From NCBI RefSeq assembly GCF_900105925.1, contig NZ_LT629791.1, forward strand, positions 5,488,001 to 5,552,000: a DNA stretch of 64,000 nt. Direction: 5' to 3'. A program made the translations under genes and the position numbers. Shown here piece after piece: positions 41,551 through 51,650 of the stretch (the stretch's first letter is position 1; each line of letters opens with the position of its first letter). The stretch is from Jiangella alkaliphila (GTDB lineage: Bacteria > Actinomycetota > Actinomycetes > Jiangellales > Jiangellaceae). The notes beneath the pieces were generated by a model. It was not told the origin of the DNA. It worked only from the letters and a program-made list of their open reading frames with translations, and searched no databases.

Positions 41551-42126
41551 GTGTCCGAGCCGCCCGCCATCGTCGCCGATCGTTCCGTCCGCCTCGCCTG
41601 GGCCGCCGACACCGACGCCATCGGTGCCGTGCAGGCCCGGGCGTGGACCGCGTCCTACGCTCCCCTGCTTCCGGCGGCCCTGCTCGCCGACGTCGACGCG
41701 CCGACGTTCGCGGCCGCCTGGCTGGAGGCCGTCACCCGACCCCCGTCGGCCCAGCACCGAGTGCTCGTCGCGCTCGAGGCCGGCCGCGTCGTCGGATTCG
41801 CCGCCACGGCGCCGTCCGAGGACCCCGACGCCCAGCCCGGCGACGGCGAGGTGGTCGCGTTCCACGTCGACCCCGCCGCGCTCGGCGAGGGGCACGGCTC
41901 GCGGCTGCTGGCCGCCGTCGCCGACACCCTGCGCGCCGACGGCTTCACCCGCGCCCGCATGTGGCTGGTCGTGGGCGACGACGCGATGCGCGGGTTCCTC
42001 GAACCGGCCGGGTGGGCGCCCGACACCGCGCACCGGACGCTGGACCTCACCGGCGACGGGACGGCGACGCTGCGGCAGGTGCGGCTGCACACGTCGCTCT
42101 CGCCGGAGCCGGAGGTGCAGTCGTGA
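41551..42126 (+). CDS. GNAT family N-acetyltransferase
   Basis: Acetyltransferase-fold protein of 191 residues. The N-terminal ADTDAIGAVQARAWTASYAPLLP is typical of GNATs (helix 1), and the acetyl-CoA loop is degenerate (DPAALGEGHGSRLL near 113). Start GTG 41551 was chosen because TATCGT lies 7 nt upstream and no ribosome site is seen, suggesting leaderless initiation; GTG 41542 is the alternative. It is 25 bp after NOS and overlaps the DUF2461 gene (GTGA), so these may be co-transcribed. Confidence 0.82.
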   Translation: MSEPPAIVADRSVRLAWAADTDAIGAVQARAWTASYAPLLPAALLADVDAPTFAAAWLEAVTRPPSAQHRVLVALEAGRVVGFAATAPSEDPDAQPGDGEVVAFHVDPAALGEGHGSRLLAAVADTLRADGFTRARMWLVVGDDAMRGFLEPAGWAPDTAHRTLDLTGDGTATLRQVRLHTSLSPEPEVQS

Positions 42127-42758
42127 CGTTCGCCGGCATCCCGGTCGAGGCGCTGGACTTCTACGAGGACCTCGAGAACGACAACACCAAGTCGTTCTGG
42201 ACCGCGCACAAGCACGTCTACGAGAAGTCCGTCCGCGACCCCATGCGCGCGCTGGCCGACGACCTGTCACCCGAGTTCGGCGCGGTCCGGTTCTTCCGGC
42301 CGTACCGCGACGTCCGGTTCGCCGCCGACAAGAGCCCGTACAAGACCCAGCAGGGCATGGTGCTCGGCGGCCACTACGTGCACGTCGGCGCGCCCGGGCT
42401 GTTCGTCGCCGCCGGCTACTACCAGATGGCGCCCAACCAGGTCGCCCGCTACCGCGTCGCCGTCGACGACGCGCGGCGCGGCGAGCCGCTGGCCGAGATC
42501 GTCGAGACGGTGCGCGACGCCGGGTACGTCGTGGGCGGCGACGCGCTGAAGACCCGCCCGCGCGGCTACGACGCCGACCACCCGCGCATCGAACTGCTGC
42601 GGCAGAAGGCGCTGGTCGGCTGGCTCGAGTTCGGCGCGCCCGACTGGCTGCACACCCCGGCGGCGGCGACGCACGTCGCGGCGGCGTGGCGCGAGCTGGC
42701 GCCGTTGAAGCAGTGGCTCGACGACCACGTGGGGCCATCGGACCAGCCGCGCCGCTGA
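42123..42758 (+). CDS. DUF2461 family protein
   Basis: Conserved protein of 211 residues of the DUF2461 (TIGR02453) family, function unknown. Family hallmarks are DFYEDLENDNTKSFWTAHK near 12-30, RFFRPYRDVRFAADKSPYKT near 58-77 and GYYQMAPNQVARYR near 97. Start GTG overlaps the GNAT stop. No catalytic residues are assigned. Convergent with the next gene. Confidence 0.88.
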   Translation: MTFAGIPVEALDFYEDLENDNTKSFWTAHKHVYEKSVRDPMRALADDLSPEFGAVRFFRPYRDVRFAADKSPYKTQQGMVLGGHYVHVGAPGLFVAAGYYQMAPNQVARYRVAVDDARRGEPLAEIVETVRDAGYVVGGDALKTRPRGYDADHPRIELLRQKALVGWLEFGAPDWLHTPAAATHVAAAWRELAPLKQWLDDHVGPSDQPRR

Positions 42759-42769
42759 CGCCGTCCCCG

Positions 42770-43354
42770 TCAGTCCGCCGTGGCGTCGAGGTAGGCGCGG
42801 CCGCGCGGCGAGATGCGGTAGCCGATCGGGAAGCTCTGTGTCAGCCCGAGGTTCTTCAGCTTGCGCACGTCCAGCTTGAACGGGGCGCGCTCGCGGCCGA
42901 CGAGGTCGGCGAGGTCGCCGGCGCGGCGCTCGGGGTGCTGCTCGATCAGCTGCAGCGTCTCACGGGTCCAGGCGCCGTAGGACGAGGCGCGGTCGAGGCG
43001 GTCGAGCCGCTTGGTGATCTCGGCGATCTCGGCCGGTTGCAGTTCGCCGCCGGAGGCCAGCTGGGCGCGGGGGTCCGGGTCGGTGGCCGGATGGAACTCG
43101 ATGCGGTACGTCGGGTTGGCCGGGTCGCCCGGCAGGTCGGCCAGCAGGCTGGCGGCGTCCGGGTGGCCGGCGGCGCGGGCGTCATCGTCGCTGATGGACG
43201 CCGGGTCGACGACGGTGACCGCGATGACCTCGATGCGGCCGGCCGGCGTGCGGTACGGGCGGCCGGGCAACACCTGCTGGCGGGCCCAGCGCCGGAACGC
43301 CAGCGTCACCGTCCCGTCGGCGATGCCCGCCCAGAAGCGCTTCTGGAACAGCAC
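42770..43354 (-). CDS. hypothetical protein with ASCH/PUA-like N-terminus and winged-helix-like C-terminus
   Basis: Protein of 194 residues. Residues 1-50 (LFQKRFWAGIADGTVTLAFRRW, then VLPGRPYRT) resemble an ASCH-type PUA fold, which can bind RNA. Residues 115-190 look like a winged helix (LADLVGRERAPFKLDVRKLKNLGLT). The function is not known. GTG 43354 was chosen because TAGGCT ends 7 nt upstream with no ribosome site, which suggests a leaderless message. Confidence 0.7.
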   Translation of the reverse strand: MLFQKRFWAGIADGTVTLAFRRWARQQVLPGRPYRTPAGRIEVIAVTVVDPASISDDDARAAGHPDAASLLADLPGDPANPTYRIEFHPATDPDPRAQLASGGELQPAEIAEITKRLDRLDRASSYGAWTRETLQLIEQHPERRAGDLADLVGRERAPFKLDVRKLKNLGLTQSFPIGYRISPRGRAYLDATAD

Positions 43355-43487
43355 GCGCCTCAGCCTAACCAAAGCCGGCGTGGCGGTCTCAGGCAGCGGC
43401 GAGTCCCACGAGGGAAAGGGGACCAGCGGTATCGCGATGCGGAACCGGGCTCATCACTGTCGGCCCGGGTCAGTACTGTCTGGCCCC

Positions 43488-44174
43488 ATGAGTGACGATT
43501 CGCGGCCCGCGATCCGGCGCGACGCCGCCGCCATCGCCGCCTACGCCGCCGCGTTCGGCGCCTCCTTCGGCGCCGTCTCGGTCGCGTCCGGGCTCAGCGT
43601 GTGGCAGACGATGGTGCTGAGCCTGGTGATGTTCAGCGGCGCGTCGCAGTTCGCGCTGATCGGCGTCATCGGCGGCGGCGGGGCCGGGCTGGCGGCCGTC
43701 CCGACGGCGCTGCTGCTCGGCGTGCGCAACGCGTTCTACGGCGTCCCGCTCACCCGGATCCTCGGCCGCCACGACCTGTCCGGCCCGCGCCGGCTGGCCA
43801 CGGCGCACCTGGTCATCGACGAGACGACGGCCATGGCGGTCGGCCGGGACGAACGGTCGGCGCAGCGGTACGCGTTCTGGATCACCGGCGCGCTGCTGCT
43901 CGTCCTGTGGAACGCGGGGACGCTGGCCGGCGCGCTGGGCGGGTCGGCGATCGGCGATCCGGCGACGCTGGGGCTCGACGCGATGATCCCGGCGGCGTTC
44001 CTGGCGTTGCTGTGGCCCCGGCTGCGGACGGTGGAGGGGCGGGTGGTGGCGGCGGGCGGTGCGTTGGTGGCGACGGCGCTGATCCCGCTGGTGCCGGCCG
44101 GGGTCCCGGTGCTCGCCGCCGCGCCGATCGCCGTCGTCGCCGGTCTGCTGCCGCGACGGGAGGCGTCGCGATGA
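43488..44174 (+). CDS. azlC: AzlC family branched-chain amino acid exporter subunit
   Basis: Large subunit of an AzlCD/BrnFE-type exporter, 228 residues, about seven membrane segments. Conserved stretches are FGASFGAVSVASGL near 25, VMFSGASQFALIGVIG near 47 and LLLGVRNAFYGVPL near 75. It exports branched-chain amino acids or azaleucine in relatives. TACTGT lies 8 nt before ATG 43488. Its stop overlaps the azlD start (ATGA). Confidence 0.92.
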   Translation: MSDDSRPAIRRDAAAIAAYAAAFGASFGAVSVASGLSVWQTMVLSLVMFSGASQFALIGVIGGGGAGLAAVPTALLLGVRNAFYGVPLTRILGRHDLSGPRRLATAHLVIDETTAMAVGRDERSAQRYAFWITGALLLVLWNAGTLAGALGGSAIGDPATLGLDAMIPAAFLALLWPRLRTVEGRVVAAGGALVATALIPLVPAGVPVLAAAPIAVVAGLLPRREASR

Positions 44175-44482
44175 CCGGCATCTGGGCGGCCGTCATCATC
44201 GCCTCCGTCGGCTGCTACCTGCTCAAGCTGGCCGGCGTCTCACTGCCCGCGTCGGTCCTCGAGCGCGACGACGTGCAGCGGGTGGCCACGCTGCTGCCGG
44301 TGGCCATGCTGGCCGGTCTGGTCGCCGTCGAGCTGTTCGACGACGCGGGCTCGCTCGGGCTGGACCTCCGGCTGCTCGCCGGGGTCGCCGCCGGTGTGGT
44401 CGCGCTGCTGCTGCGGCAGTCGTTCCTCGTGGTGATCATCGTCGCCGCCGTGACGACGGCGGCGTTGCGCGCGCTGACGTAG
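44171..44482 (+). CDS. azlD: AzlD family branched-chain amino acid transport protein
   Basis: Small membrane partner of AzlC, 103 residues, four hydrophobic segments (about 5-25, 42-60, 66-82, 84-100). The pattern TLLPVAMLAGLVAVELF in the middle is typical of AzlD. Translationally coupled to azlC by ATGA. An Lrp-type regulator, often next to such exporters, is absent here. Confidence 0.9.
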   Translation: MTGIWAAVIIASVGCYLLKLAGVSLPASVLERDDVQRVATLLPVAMLAGLVAVELFDDAGSLGLDLRLLAGVAAGVVALLLRQSFLVVIIVAAVTTAALRALT

Positions 44483-44491
44483 CCTGCCCGC

Positions 44492-44797
44492 GTGATCACC
44501 TGCGTCGTCACCTACACCGTCGATCCCCGCAAGATCGCCGACTTCGAGCGGTTCGCCCAGCGATGGATGTCGCTGGTGAACGAGCACGGCGGGACCCACC
44601 ACGGTTACTTCCTCCCGTCCGAGGGCGCCAGCGACCAGGCCCTCGCGCTGTTCAGCTTCCCCAGCCTGGCCGCCTACGAGGAGTACCGCGCGCTGTTCGG
44701 CGTGCACCCGGACTTCGTCGCCGCCGACGCCATCCGCGACGAGTCCGGCTGCGTGCTCCGTTACGAGCGGACGTTCATGCGCCCGCTCCTCCCCTAG
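44492..44797 (+). CDS. NIPSNAP family protein
   Basis: Small ferredoxin-like alpha/beta-barrel protein of 101 residues. Typical features are VVTYTVDPRKIADFERFAQRW near 5-25 and HGGTHHGYFLPSEG near 32-45. NIPSNAP-fold proteins in bacteria are mostly of unknown function. GTG 44492 is 6 nt after TAGCCT and 9 bp after azlD, so it may be read from its own leaderless promoter. Confidence 0.87.
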   Translation: MITCVVTYTVDPRKIADFERFAQRWMSLVNEHGGTHHGYFLPSEGASDQALALFSFPSLAAYEEYRALFGVHPDFVAADAIRDESGCVLRYERTFMRPLLP

Positions 44798-44805
44798 CGC
44801 CTCCC

Positions 44806-46677
44806 CTAACGCCGCGGACGGAGCACCGCCGCGCTGCCGCCGCCGCGGCGGACCGGCTCCGCGACCGCCTGCAGCCGGTGCCGTCCCAGGAACTCGATGC
44901 CGGTGGCCGCGCCGATCTCGGGGGTCGGGGCAAGCGTGTGCCCGTACTGGCTCTCCAGGATCACGCCGAGCGGGCCGCCGTCGATGGCGGGCTCGGCCGA
45001 CGTGTTGACGGCGTTCGGCTGGAAGAGCCTCGGCGCGGCGAGCGCCTCGGGCAGGTCCATGCCGAGGTCGATGCGGTTGACCAGGGTCTGCAGCACCGTG
45101 CCGATGATCGTCGCGCCGCCGGGGCTGCCGACCGCGAGCAGCGGGTCACCGTCACCGTCGAGAACGATGGTCGGCGCCATCGACGAGCGCGGCCGCTTGT
45201 CCGGGCCGGGCAGGTTCGGGTCGGGCGCGTTGCCCTGCGTCGGGGCGAAGTTGAAGTCGGTGAGCTCGTTGTTGAGCAGGAAGCCGCGGCCCGGGACGGT
45301 GATGCCGCTGCCGCCGGTCTGCTCGATCGTGAGTGTGTACGCGACGACGTTGCCCCAGCGGTCGGCCGTGGTCAGGTGCGTGGTGGAGCCCTCGTCGGCG
45401 ACGGCGGCCGGGTCGGGCGCGGTGGCGCACTCGCCGCTGTAGTCGCCGTCCGGGACACCCGGCGCGACCGGCTTCGGCGCGGCGGCGTCCGGGTCCAGCA
45501 GGCAGGCGCGCTCGTCGGCGAACCCCTGCGACAGCAGCTCCGCCAGCGGCACGTCGATGACGTCGGGGTCGCCGACATAGCGGTTGCGGTCGGCAAAGGC
45601 GAGCGCCGTTGCCTCCATGTAGTGGTGCAGCGCCTGGGCCTCGTCCATGGCGCCGAGGTCGAAGTTCTCGAGGATGTTCAGCGCCTCGCCGACGGTCGAG
45701 CCGCCCGACGACGGCGGCGGCATGCCGTACACCTGCAGGCCGCGGTACTCGACGACGGTCGGGTCGCGCTCGATGACCTCGTAGCCGGCCAGGTCGCCCG
45801 TCGTCAGGTCGCCGGGCCGCACGTTCCGCGTCGCACCGTCGCGGACCGGCGGGTCCTGAACGGTGGCCGCGATCTCGTCCGCGATCGGGCCCTCGTAGAA
45901 GACGTCGATGCCGCGCCGGGCGATCTGCCGGTAGGTGTCGGCGAGGTCGGGGTTCGGCAGGACGGTGCCGACGGCGGGCGGCCCGCCGCCGGGCAGGTAC
46001 AGCTCGGCCGTGGCCGGGAAGTCGGCGAAGATCGCGGCGTTGGCGGCGACCTGCGACCGGAACGTCTCGTCGACCACGAACCCGTCCTCGGCCAGCTCGA
46101 TGGCCGGGCGCAGGTTGCGGGCGAGGCCGAAGCGGCCCCAGCGGTCCAGCGCCTCGGCCCACGTGGCCAGCGTGCCTGGCGTCCCGACCGACAAACCGCT
46201 CACCCTGGCGTCGGCGAACGCGAGCGGCGCGCCCGTCGCGGGGTCGATGAACCGCTGCTCGGTGGCCGTCGCCGGCGCGCTCTCGCGTCCGTCGAGCGTG
46301 CTGACCTCGCCGGTCTTCGCGTCGTAGTGGACGAAGAACCCGCCGCCGCCGATGCCCGCCGAGAACGGCTCGCTGACGCCCAGCGCCGCTGCCGCCGCCA
46401 CCGCCGCGTCGACCGCCGTCCCGCCCCGGCGCAGCACCTGCAACCCGGCCGCCGTCGCATCGGCGTCGACGGTCGCGACCGCGCCGCCGTAGCCGGTCGC
46501 GGTGGGTTGCTTGGGCGGCGGCTTCGAGGAATGCCCTCGCTCGAACGACGCGGACTGCTCGGTCTCGGCCTGGTTTCGCTCGGCCGCATGCGCCGGCGCC
46601 AGGAGTCCGACTCCCGCCACGGCCATTGCCCCGGCCAGAACCACGGCCGCTGTCCGCCTGCTCCGCTGCACACCCAT
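44806..46677 (-). CDS. ggt: gamma-glutamyltransferase
   Basis: Secreted N-terminal nucleophile hydrolase of 623 residues that cleaves or transfers gamma-glutamyl groups from glutathione and related peptides. Residues 1-31 form a signal peptide ending AHA. The precursor should cut itself before the Thr in EGSTTHLTTADRWGN near residue 436, giving large and small subunits. The later GSPGGATIIGTV glycine motif is near 546. ATG 46677 begins the signal peptide; upstream in-frame ATG would add an implausible leader. Monocistronic and convergent with the NIPSNAP gene. Confidence 0.93.
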   Translation of the reverse strand: MGVQRSRRTAAVVLAGAMAVAGVGLLAPAHAAERNQAETEQSASFERGHSSKPPPKQPTATGYGGAVATVDADATAAGLQVLRRGGTAVDAAVAAAAALGVSEPFSAGIGGGGFFVHYDAKTGEVSTLDGRESAPATATEQRFIDPATGAPLAFADARVSGLSVGTPGTLATWAEALDRWGRFGLARNLRPAIELAEDGFVVDETFRSQVAANAAIFADFPATAELYLPGGGPPAVGTVLPNPDLADTYRQIARRGIDVFYEGPIADEIAATVQDPPVRDGATRNVRPGDLTTGDLAGYEVIERDPTVVEYRGLQVYGMPPPSSGGSTVGEALNILENFDLGAMDEAQALHHYMEATALAFADRNRYVGDPDVIDVPLAELLSQGFADERACLLDPDAAAPKPVAPGVPDGDYSGECATAPDPAAVADEGSTTHLTTADRWGNVVAYTLTIEQTGGSGITVPGRGFLLNNELTDFNFAPTQGNAPDPNLPGPDKRPRSSMAPTIVLDGDGDPLLAVGSPGGATIIGTVLQTLVNRIDLGMDLPEALAAPRLFQPNAVNTSAEPAIDGGPLGVILESQYGHTLAPTPEIGAATGIEFLGRHRLQAVAEPVRRGGGSAAVLRPRR

Positions 46678-46781
46678 GCTCGGCTCCCTCGGCTCACCCC
46701 CGTCCGGCACTACCCTGCCGGGTTTCGGCCACCCTGAGAAGGGGGTCGTCACCACTGGTCGCTAGTCGGTCACAACGACCG

Positions 46782-48028
<1,247 letters not shown>

Positions 48029-49195
48029 TCAGGTGGCCGGTTCCGGCGTCGTCGGCTCGGCGGCGGCGAGCGACAGGAAGCGCTCGCGGTCGAGTCCGTT
48101 GCTGGCCGCCGCCAGTGCACGCCAGACCTCCGCATACGACGGGCCCACGAGTCGACGCCGCACCTCGGCCTCGACCGGCGGATCAGCGAGAGCGTCCGCG
48201 GCGTGGAAGGCGTAGTCCGGCGTCGAGCCGGGATCGACCCCGTACATCGCCACGAGGGACTGCACCGTGGCGAACTGCTCGGCCGCGAGCCGGTCCAGAC
48301 CCTGGTCCATCAGCAGCCGCACGCCCGCGGCCGGCTCGTCGGCGTAGTCAGGTGGCGCCTCGAGGAACCTGAACTCCGACCGGAGCGCCTCGCCGAGCAC
48401 GGTGCAGCGCTGCACCAGGTGGTGCGAATCGGCATCGGGCAGCTCCGCCAGGAGCGCCGCCGCGGCGGCGTCGACCACAACAGGTTGCCCGGCGAACACC
48501 GCACCGGGCGCGCCCGGGACCTCGAGGACGCGTCCGTAGAGCAGTGCGCCGGGCGGTCGTCCCACGGCCTCGCCGAGGTGCCGGACCACCTGCCGCTCAC
48601 CGGTGAGGTGATCGCGGAGGCGGAGCTCGATGCCGGCGACGTCGCCCACCTCGTACACGCGGGCCGAGGTGCTCGCCCACCGCCGGCCGCCTCCGCCGCG
48701 GCTGTCGAGCAATGGCGCGACGCGGACCAGGAACAGCTCGAGCATGAGCTCGTCGAACAGGAGCACGTCGGCGGCCGCCCGGGCGACGACGATGTGTTCC
48801 GCCGCCACCTGCCAGGGATGGTCGCCGGAGTCGGGTGCCAGGGGGATGCCCGCTCCGGCGCAGATCTCGCGTTCGACCTTGGCGGCGAGCGGGCTCGGGA
48901 TGACGCCGACCCATCGCTGCCCGGCCGCGACGGCGAACCTTGCCCACTGCCACTCCTCGGCGCGCTCGCCCAGCGTCACCAGTTCGGCCACCTGTTTCGC
49001 CCAGGTGCTGCCGAACCGATGCGGCGTTCTTCGCAGGCAGTCGAGGGCGTGGTCGAGATCACCGTTCTGTTCGGCGACCATGGCCTCGAGAACGAGCTCG
49101 CGGTGGCGGGTCGTGAAGGTGAGCTGGTCGCTGCCGCCGCCACGGCGCGCGGCTCGCCGCTTGGCGCGGCGCTTGTGTGTGCGTGTCTTGGTCAT
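48029..49195 (-). CDS. hypothetical protein, basic N-terminus
   Basis: Soluble protein of 388 residues that I do not recognise. The first 20 residues are a Lys/Arg run (KTRTHKRRAKRRAARR). The rest is helical and Leu/Ala/Glu-rich with no membrane segment or clear motif. It is transcribed divergently from a sigma-like gene, across a 251-bp gap with a hairpin and CGGGCAA repeats. The pair may be functionally linked, which is inference from position only. Confidence 0.65.
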   Translation of the reverse strand: MTKTRTHKRRAKRRAARRGGGSDQLTFTTRHRELVLEAMVAEQNGDLDHALDCLRRTPHRFGSTWAKQVAELVTLGERAEEWQWARFAVAAGQRWVGVIPSPLAAKVEREICAGAGIPLAPDSGDHPWQVAAEHIVVARAAADVLLFDELMLELFLVRVAPLLDSRGGGGRRWASTSARVYEVGDVAGIELRLRDHLTGERQVVRHLGEAVGRPPGALLYGRVLEVPGAPGAVFAGQPVVVDAAAAALLAELPDADSHHLVQRCTVLGEALRSEFRFLEAPPDYADEPAAGVRLLMDQGLDRLAAEQFATVQSLVAMYGVDPGSTPDYAFHAADALADPPVEAEVRRRLVGPSYAEVWRALAAASNGLDRERFLSLAAAEPTTPEPAT

Positions 49196-49446
49196 GGCTT
49201 CGACATTGCCGTTGATCGCCGGGCCGGTTCAACGGCGATCCGCCGGAATGTGGACAACTCCGCGAAGTCGTCGAGGCTGTGGACGGCTGCGGCGAGCTGA
49301 CGGCCGGCTGGCGGCCCGCTCGCGGCCGGGCAAGCGGTCACACCACTCGGGCAACCGCTCTGATCTGCGTACACGGCGTTCGGGCAAGTTTCCGGGCAAG
49401 TGCCGTTCGCGACCGTGGAGGCGTCCCACCCCGGAGGGAGCCACCC
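49196..49446. promoter_or_regulatory. divergent control region with four CGGGCAA boxes and a hairpin
   Basis: CGGGCAA(G/C) occurs at 49327-49334, 49348-49355, 49381-49388 and 49393-49400, all on the plus strand. A hairpin with 8-bp perfect arms lies at 49208-49236 and a DnaA-box-like TGTGGACAA at 49249-49257. GGAGGGAG at about 49433-49440 is the ribosome site of the plus-strand gene. Confidence 0.45.
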
Positions 49447-50292
49447 GTGTCCGCAGCCATCGCACGCCCGGCAACCGATGCCGACCGACGCACCGGCCCG
49501 AGCCGCTCCGTCGACCCCAGCAGCCGGCAGGGGCCGGCCCGGCGGCGGGACGACAGCTTGATCGGGCAACTGAACGCCGAGTGGATCCGGCTGTGCGCCG
49601 ATCCGGCGTCGGAAGCGGTCGTCGCCGGGTGGCGGCTGGCGGAGGTGCGGTCGCTGGCCGAGGTCGAGAGGGCGGTCCGGACGGACGCCGACGGCGTGCT
49701 GCTGGCGTTGCTGCGGCTCGGCCATGACGGCGACTCGCTGGCGCTGCGGTCGGTGTTCCAGCTCATGCTCGGCAAGGCGGTCCGCATCGCCGCGACGCAC
49801 GCGGGCCGCGACTCGCGGGCGTGCCTGGAGCAGGCCGCCGTGACGGCGCTGTGGACGGTCGTCGCGGGCTATCCGGTCGAGCGACGGCCGGTGAAGGTCG
49901 CCGCGAACATCGCCATGGACACGCTCCGGCTGACCGTCACCGAGCTCGCCCACCAGCGGCACGAGACCCCGTCCAGCCCCGAGCAGCTGCACGCGGCCAC
50001 GAGCGACGGCGAGCCGTCCGAGCCGTCCGACTCAGCCGGTGCCGGCGACCCGCCGGACCTGGAGCTGTTCGAGCTGCTCGCCTGGGCGGTCGGCAACGGC
50101 ACGGTCAGCCGCGAGGATGCCGCGCTGCTGGTCGACATCTACGCGCCCGCTCCCGGCCACGAGGGCGGCCGGGCGGCGGCCGACCGGCGCGGCATCAGCT
50201 GGGCGGCCGCACGCCAACGCGCCAGCCGAGCCACTCGGCGCATCGCCGAGGCCGTACGCGCCGACGACGTCTGGCAGGCCCCGACGGTCTAG
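49447..50292 (+). CDS. putative sigma-factor-like regulator
   Basis: Protein of 281 residues with no clear match by eye. Residues about 100-165 (FQLMLGKAVRIAATHAG to VKVAANIAMDTLRLTV) are arranged like a sigma region 2. Residues about 215-275 (VSREDAALLVDIYA, then GISWAAARQRASRATRRIAEAV) are arranged like region 4. The linker is acidic. Both parts are divergent from standard ECF factors, and an anti-sigma gene is not seen. GTG 49447 has a GGAGGGAG site. Confidence 0.6.
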   Translation: MSAAIARPATDADRRTGPSRSVDPSSRQGPARRRDDSLIGQLNAEWIRLCADPASEAVVAGWRLAEVRSLAEVERAVRTDADGVLLALLRLGHDGDSLALRSVFQLMLGKAVRIAATHAGRDSRACLEQAAVTALWTVVAGYPVERRPVKVAANIAMDTLRLTVTELAHQRHETPSSPEQLHAATSDGEPSEPSDSAGAGDPPDLELFELLAWAVGNGTVSREDAALLVDIYAPAPGHEGGRAAADRRGISWAAARQRASRATRRIAEAVRADDVWQAPTV

Positions 50293-51578
50293 CGGACCCC
50301 CGGCGGCCGCCGGGTGCCGCGACGGATGGCGAGGGACATCGCGGCGGCCATGGCACAGAGCGCGCCGGCGGCGATCCAGGCCATGTCGTAGCTGCCGTAC
50401 GCGTCCCGCGTCAGGCCGGCGCCGAACGCGACCAGGGCGGCGCCGATCTGGTGCGACGCCAGGACCCAGCCGAAGACGATCGGGCCGGACGCGCCGAAGT
50501 GCTCACGGCACAGGGCGATCGTCGGCGGGACGGTGGCGACCCAGTCGAGGCCGTAGAAGACGATGAAGAACAGCATCGGCGGATGCACCTCGCCGGCCAG
50601 CAGCAGCGGCAGCACCATCAACGACACCCCGCGCAGCGCGTAGTAGACGCCCAGCAGCAGTCGCGGATCGAACCGGTCGGTGAGCCAGCCGGACGCGATC
50701 GTGCCCACGAGGTCGAAGATCCCGATCACGGCGAGCAGGCCGGCCGCCGTCGTGACGGGCATGCCATGGTCGTGGGCGGCCGGGACGAAGTGGGTGCCGA
50801 CGAGCCCGTTGGTCGACGCGCCGCAGATGGCGAAGGTGCCGGCCAGCAGCCAGAACGCCTTCGTCCGCGCGGCCGACGTCAGCGCGGTGATGGCCCGCCG
50901 CCCGGCACCCGTCGCAACGGGACGCGGCTCCAACGGCGCCGCCGGATCGGCACCGTACGGACGCAGCCCGACGTCCTCGGGACGGTCCCGGAGGAGGAAC
51001 CAGACCAGCGGCACCGCCGCCAGCGCCACCCCAGCAACGAGCAGTGAAGCGGGCCGCCAGCCGTGGTCGGAGACGAGAACGGCCAGCAGCGGCAGGAAGA
51101 CCAGCTGCCCGGTCGCCGTCCCGGCGGTGAGGATGCCGGACACCAGACCCCGCCGCGCCACGAACCACCGGTCGGTAACGGTGGCCACGAACGCCAGCGC
51201 CATCGAGCCGGTCCCCAGACCGACCAGCAGCCCCCAGCACAGCACCAGCTGCCAGCTCGCCGTCATGAACACCGTCAGCCCGCTCCCGACGGCGACCAGG
51301 GTCAACGCGGCGGCGACGACCCGGCGCATGCCGAAGCGCTCCATCAGCGCGGCCGCGAACGGCGACGTCAGCCCGTACAGCATGATGTTGACGGAGATCG
51401 CGAACGAGATGGTGCCGTGCGACCAGCCGAACTCGTCGCGGAACGGGTCGATCATCACGCTCGGCGTGGCCCGGAATCCCGCCGCCCCGACCAGCGCGAC
51501 GAACGCGACGACCGCCACCCACCAGGCGCGGTGGATGCGAGGAATCTGCCGACGAGGCGCCGAGACGGTCTGCGTCAC
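50289..51578 (-). CDS. MFS transporter (OFA/oxalate-formate-like)
   Basis: Twelve-segment membrane transporter, 429 residues. Features are FRDEFGWSHGTISFAISV near 40, typical of the monocarboxylate/oxalate-formate antiporter group, the RFGMRRVVAAAL loop near 78 and GWLTDRFDPRLLLG near 280. The substrate is unknown. GTG 51578 was chosen at the start of the basic N-tail. It diverges from the GlxA-type regulator gene, which may control it. Its 3' end overlaps that of the sigma-like gene by 4 bp. Confidence 0.85.
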   Translation of the reverse strand: MTQTVSAPRRQIPRIHRAWWVAVVAFVALVGAAGFRATPSVMIDPFRDEFGWSHGTISFAISVNIMLYGLTSPFAAALMERFGMRRVVAAALTLVAVGSGLTVFMTASWQLVLCWGLLVGLGTGSMALAFVATVTDRWFVARRGLVSGILTAGTATGQLVFLPLLAVLVSDHGWRPASLLVAGVALAAVPLVWFLLRDRPEDVGLRPYGADPAAPLEPRPVATGAGRRAITALTSAARTKAFWLLAGTFAICGASTNGLVGTHFVPAAHDHGMPVTTAAGLLAVIGIFDLVGTIASGWLTDRFDPRLLLGVYYALRGVSLMVLPLLLAGEVHPPMLFFIVFYGLDWVATVPPTIALCREHFGASGPIVFGWVLASHQIGAALVAFGAGLTRDAYGSYDMAWIAAGALCAMAAAMSLAIRRGTRRPPGVR

Positions 51579-51650
51579 GACGACGATCCTGCGGCATCGC
51601 GACCCTGGGCCACCAGTGGCCGGACAGCCACACTGTGAAAGAATCCGGCC

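Noticed and set aside
49327-49400. CRISPR-like array from the CGGGCAA repeats
   Set aside because: The repeat unit is only 7-8 bp, with irregular spacing (21, 33, 12 bp) and no cas genes.
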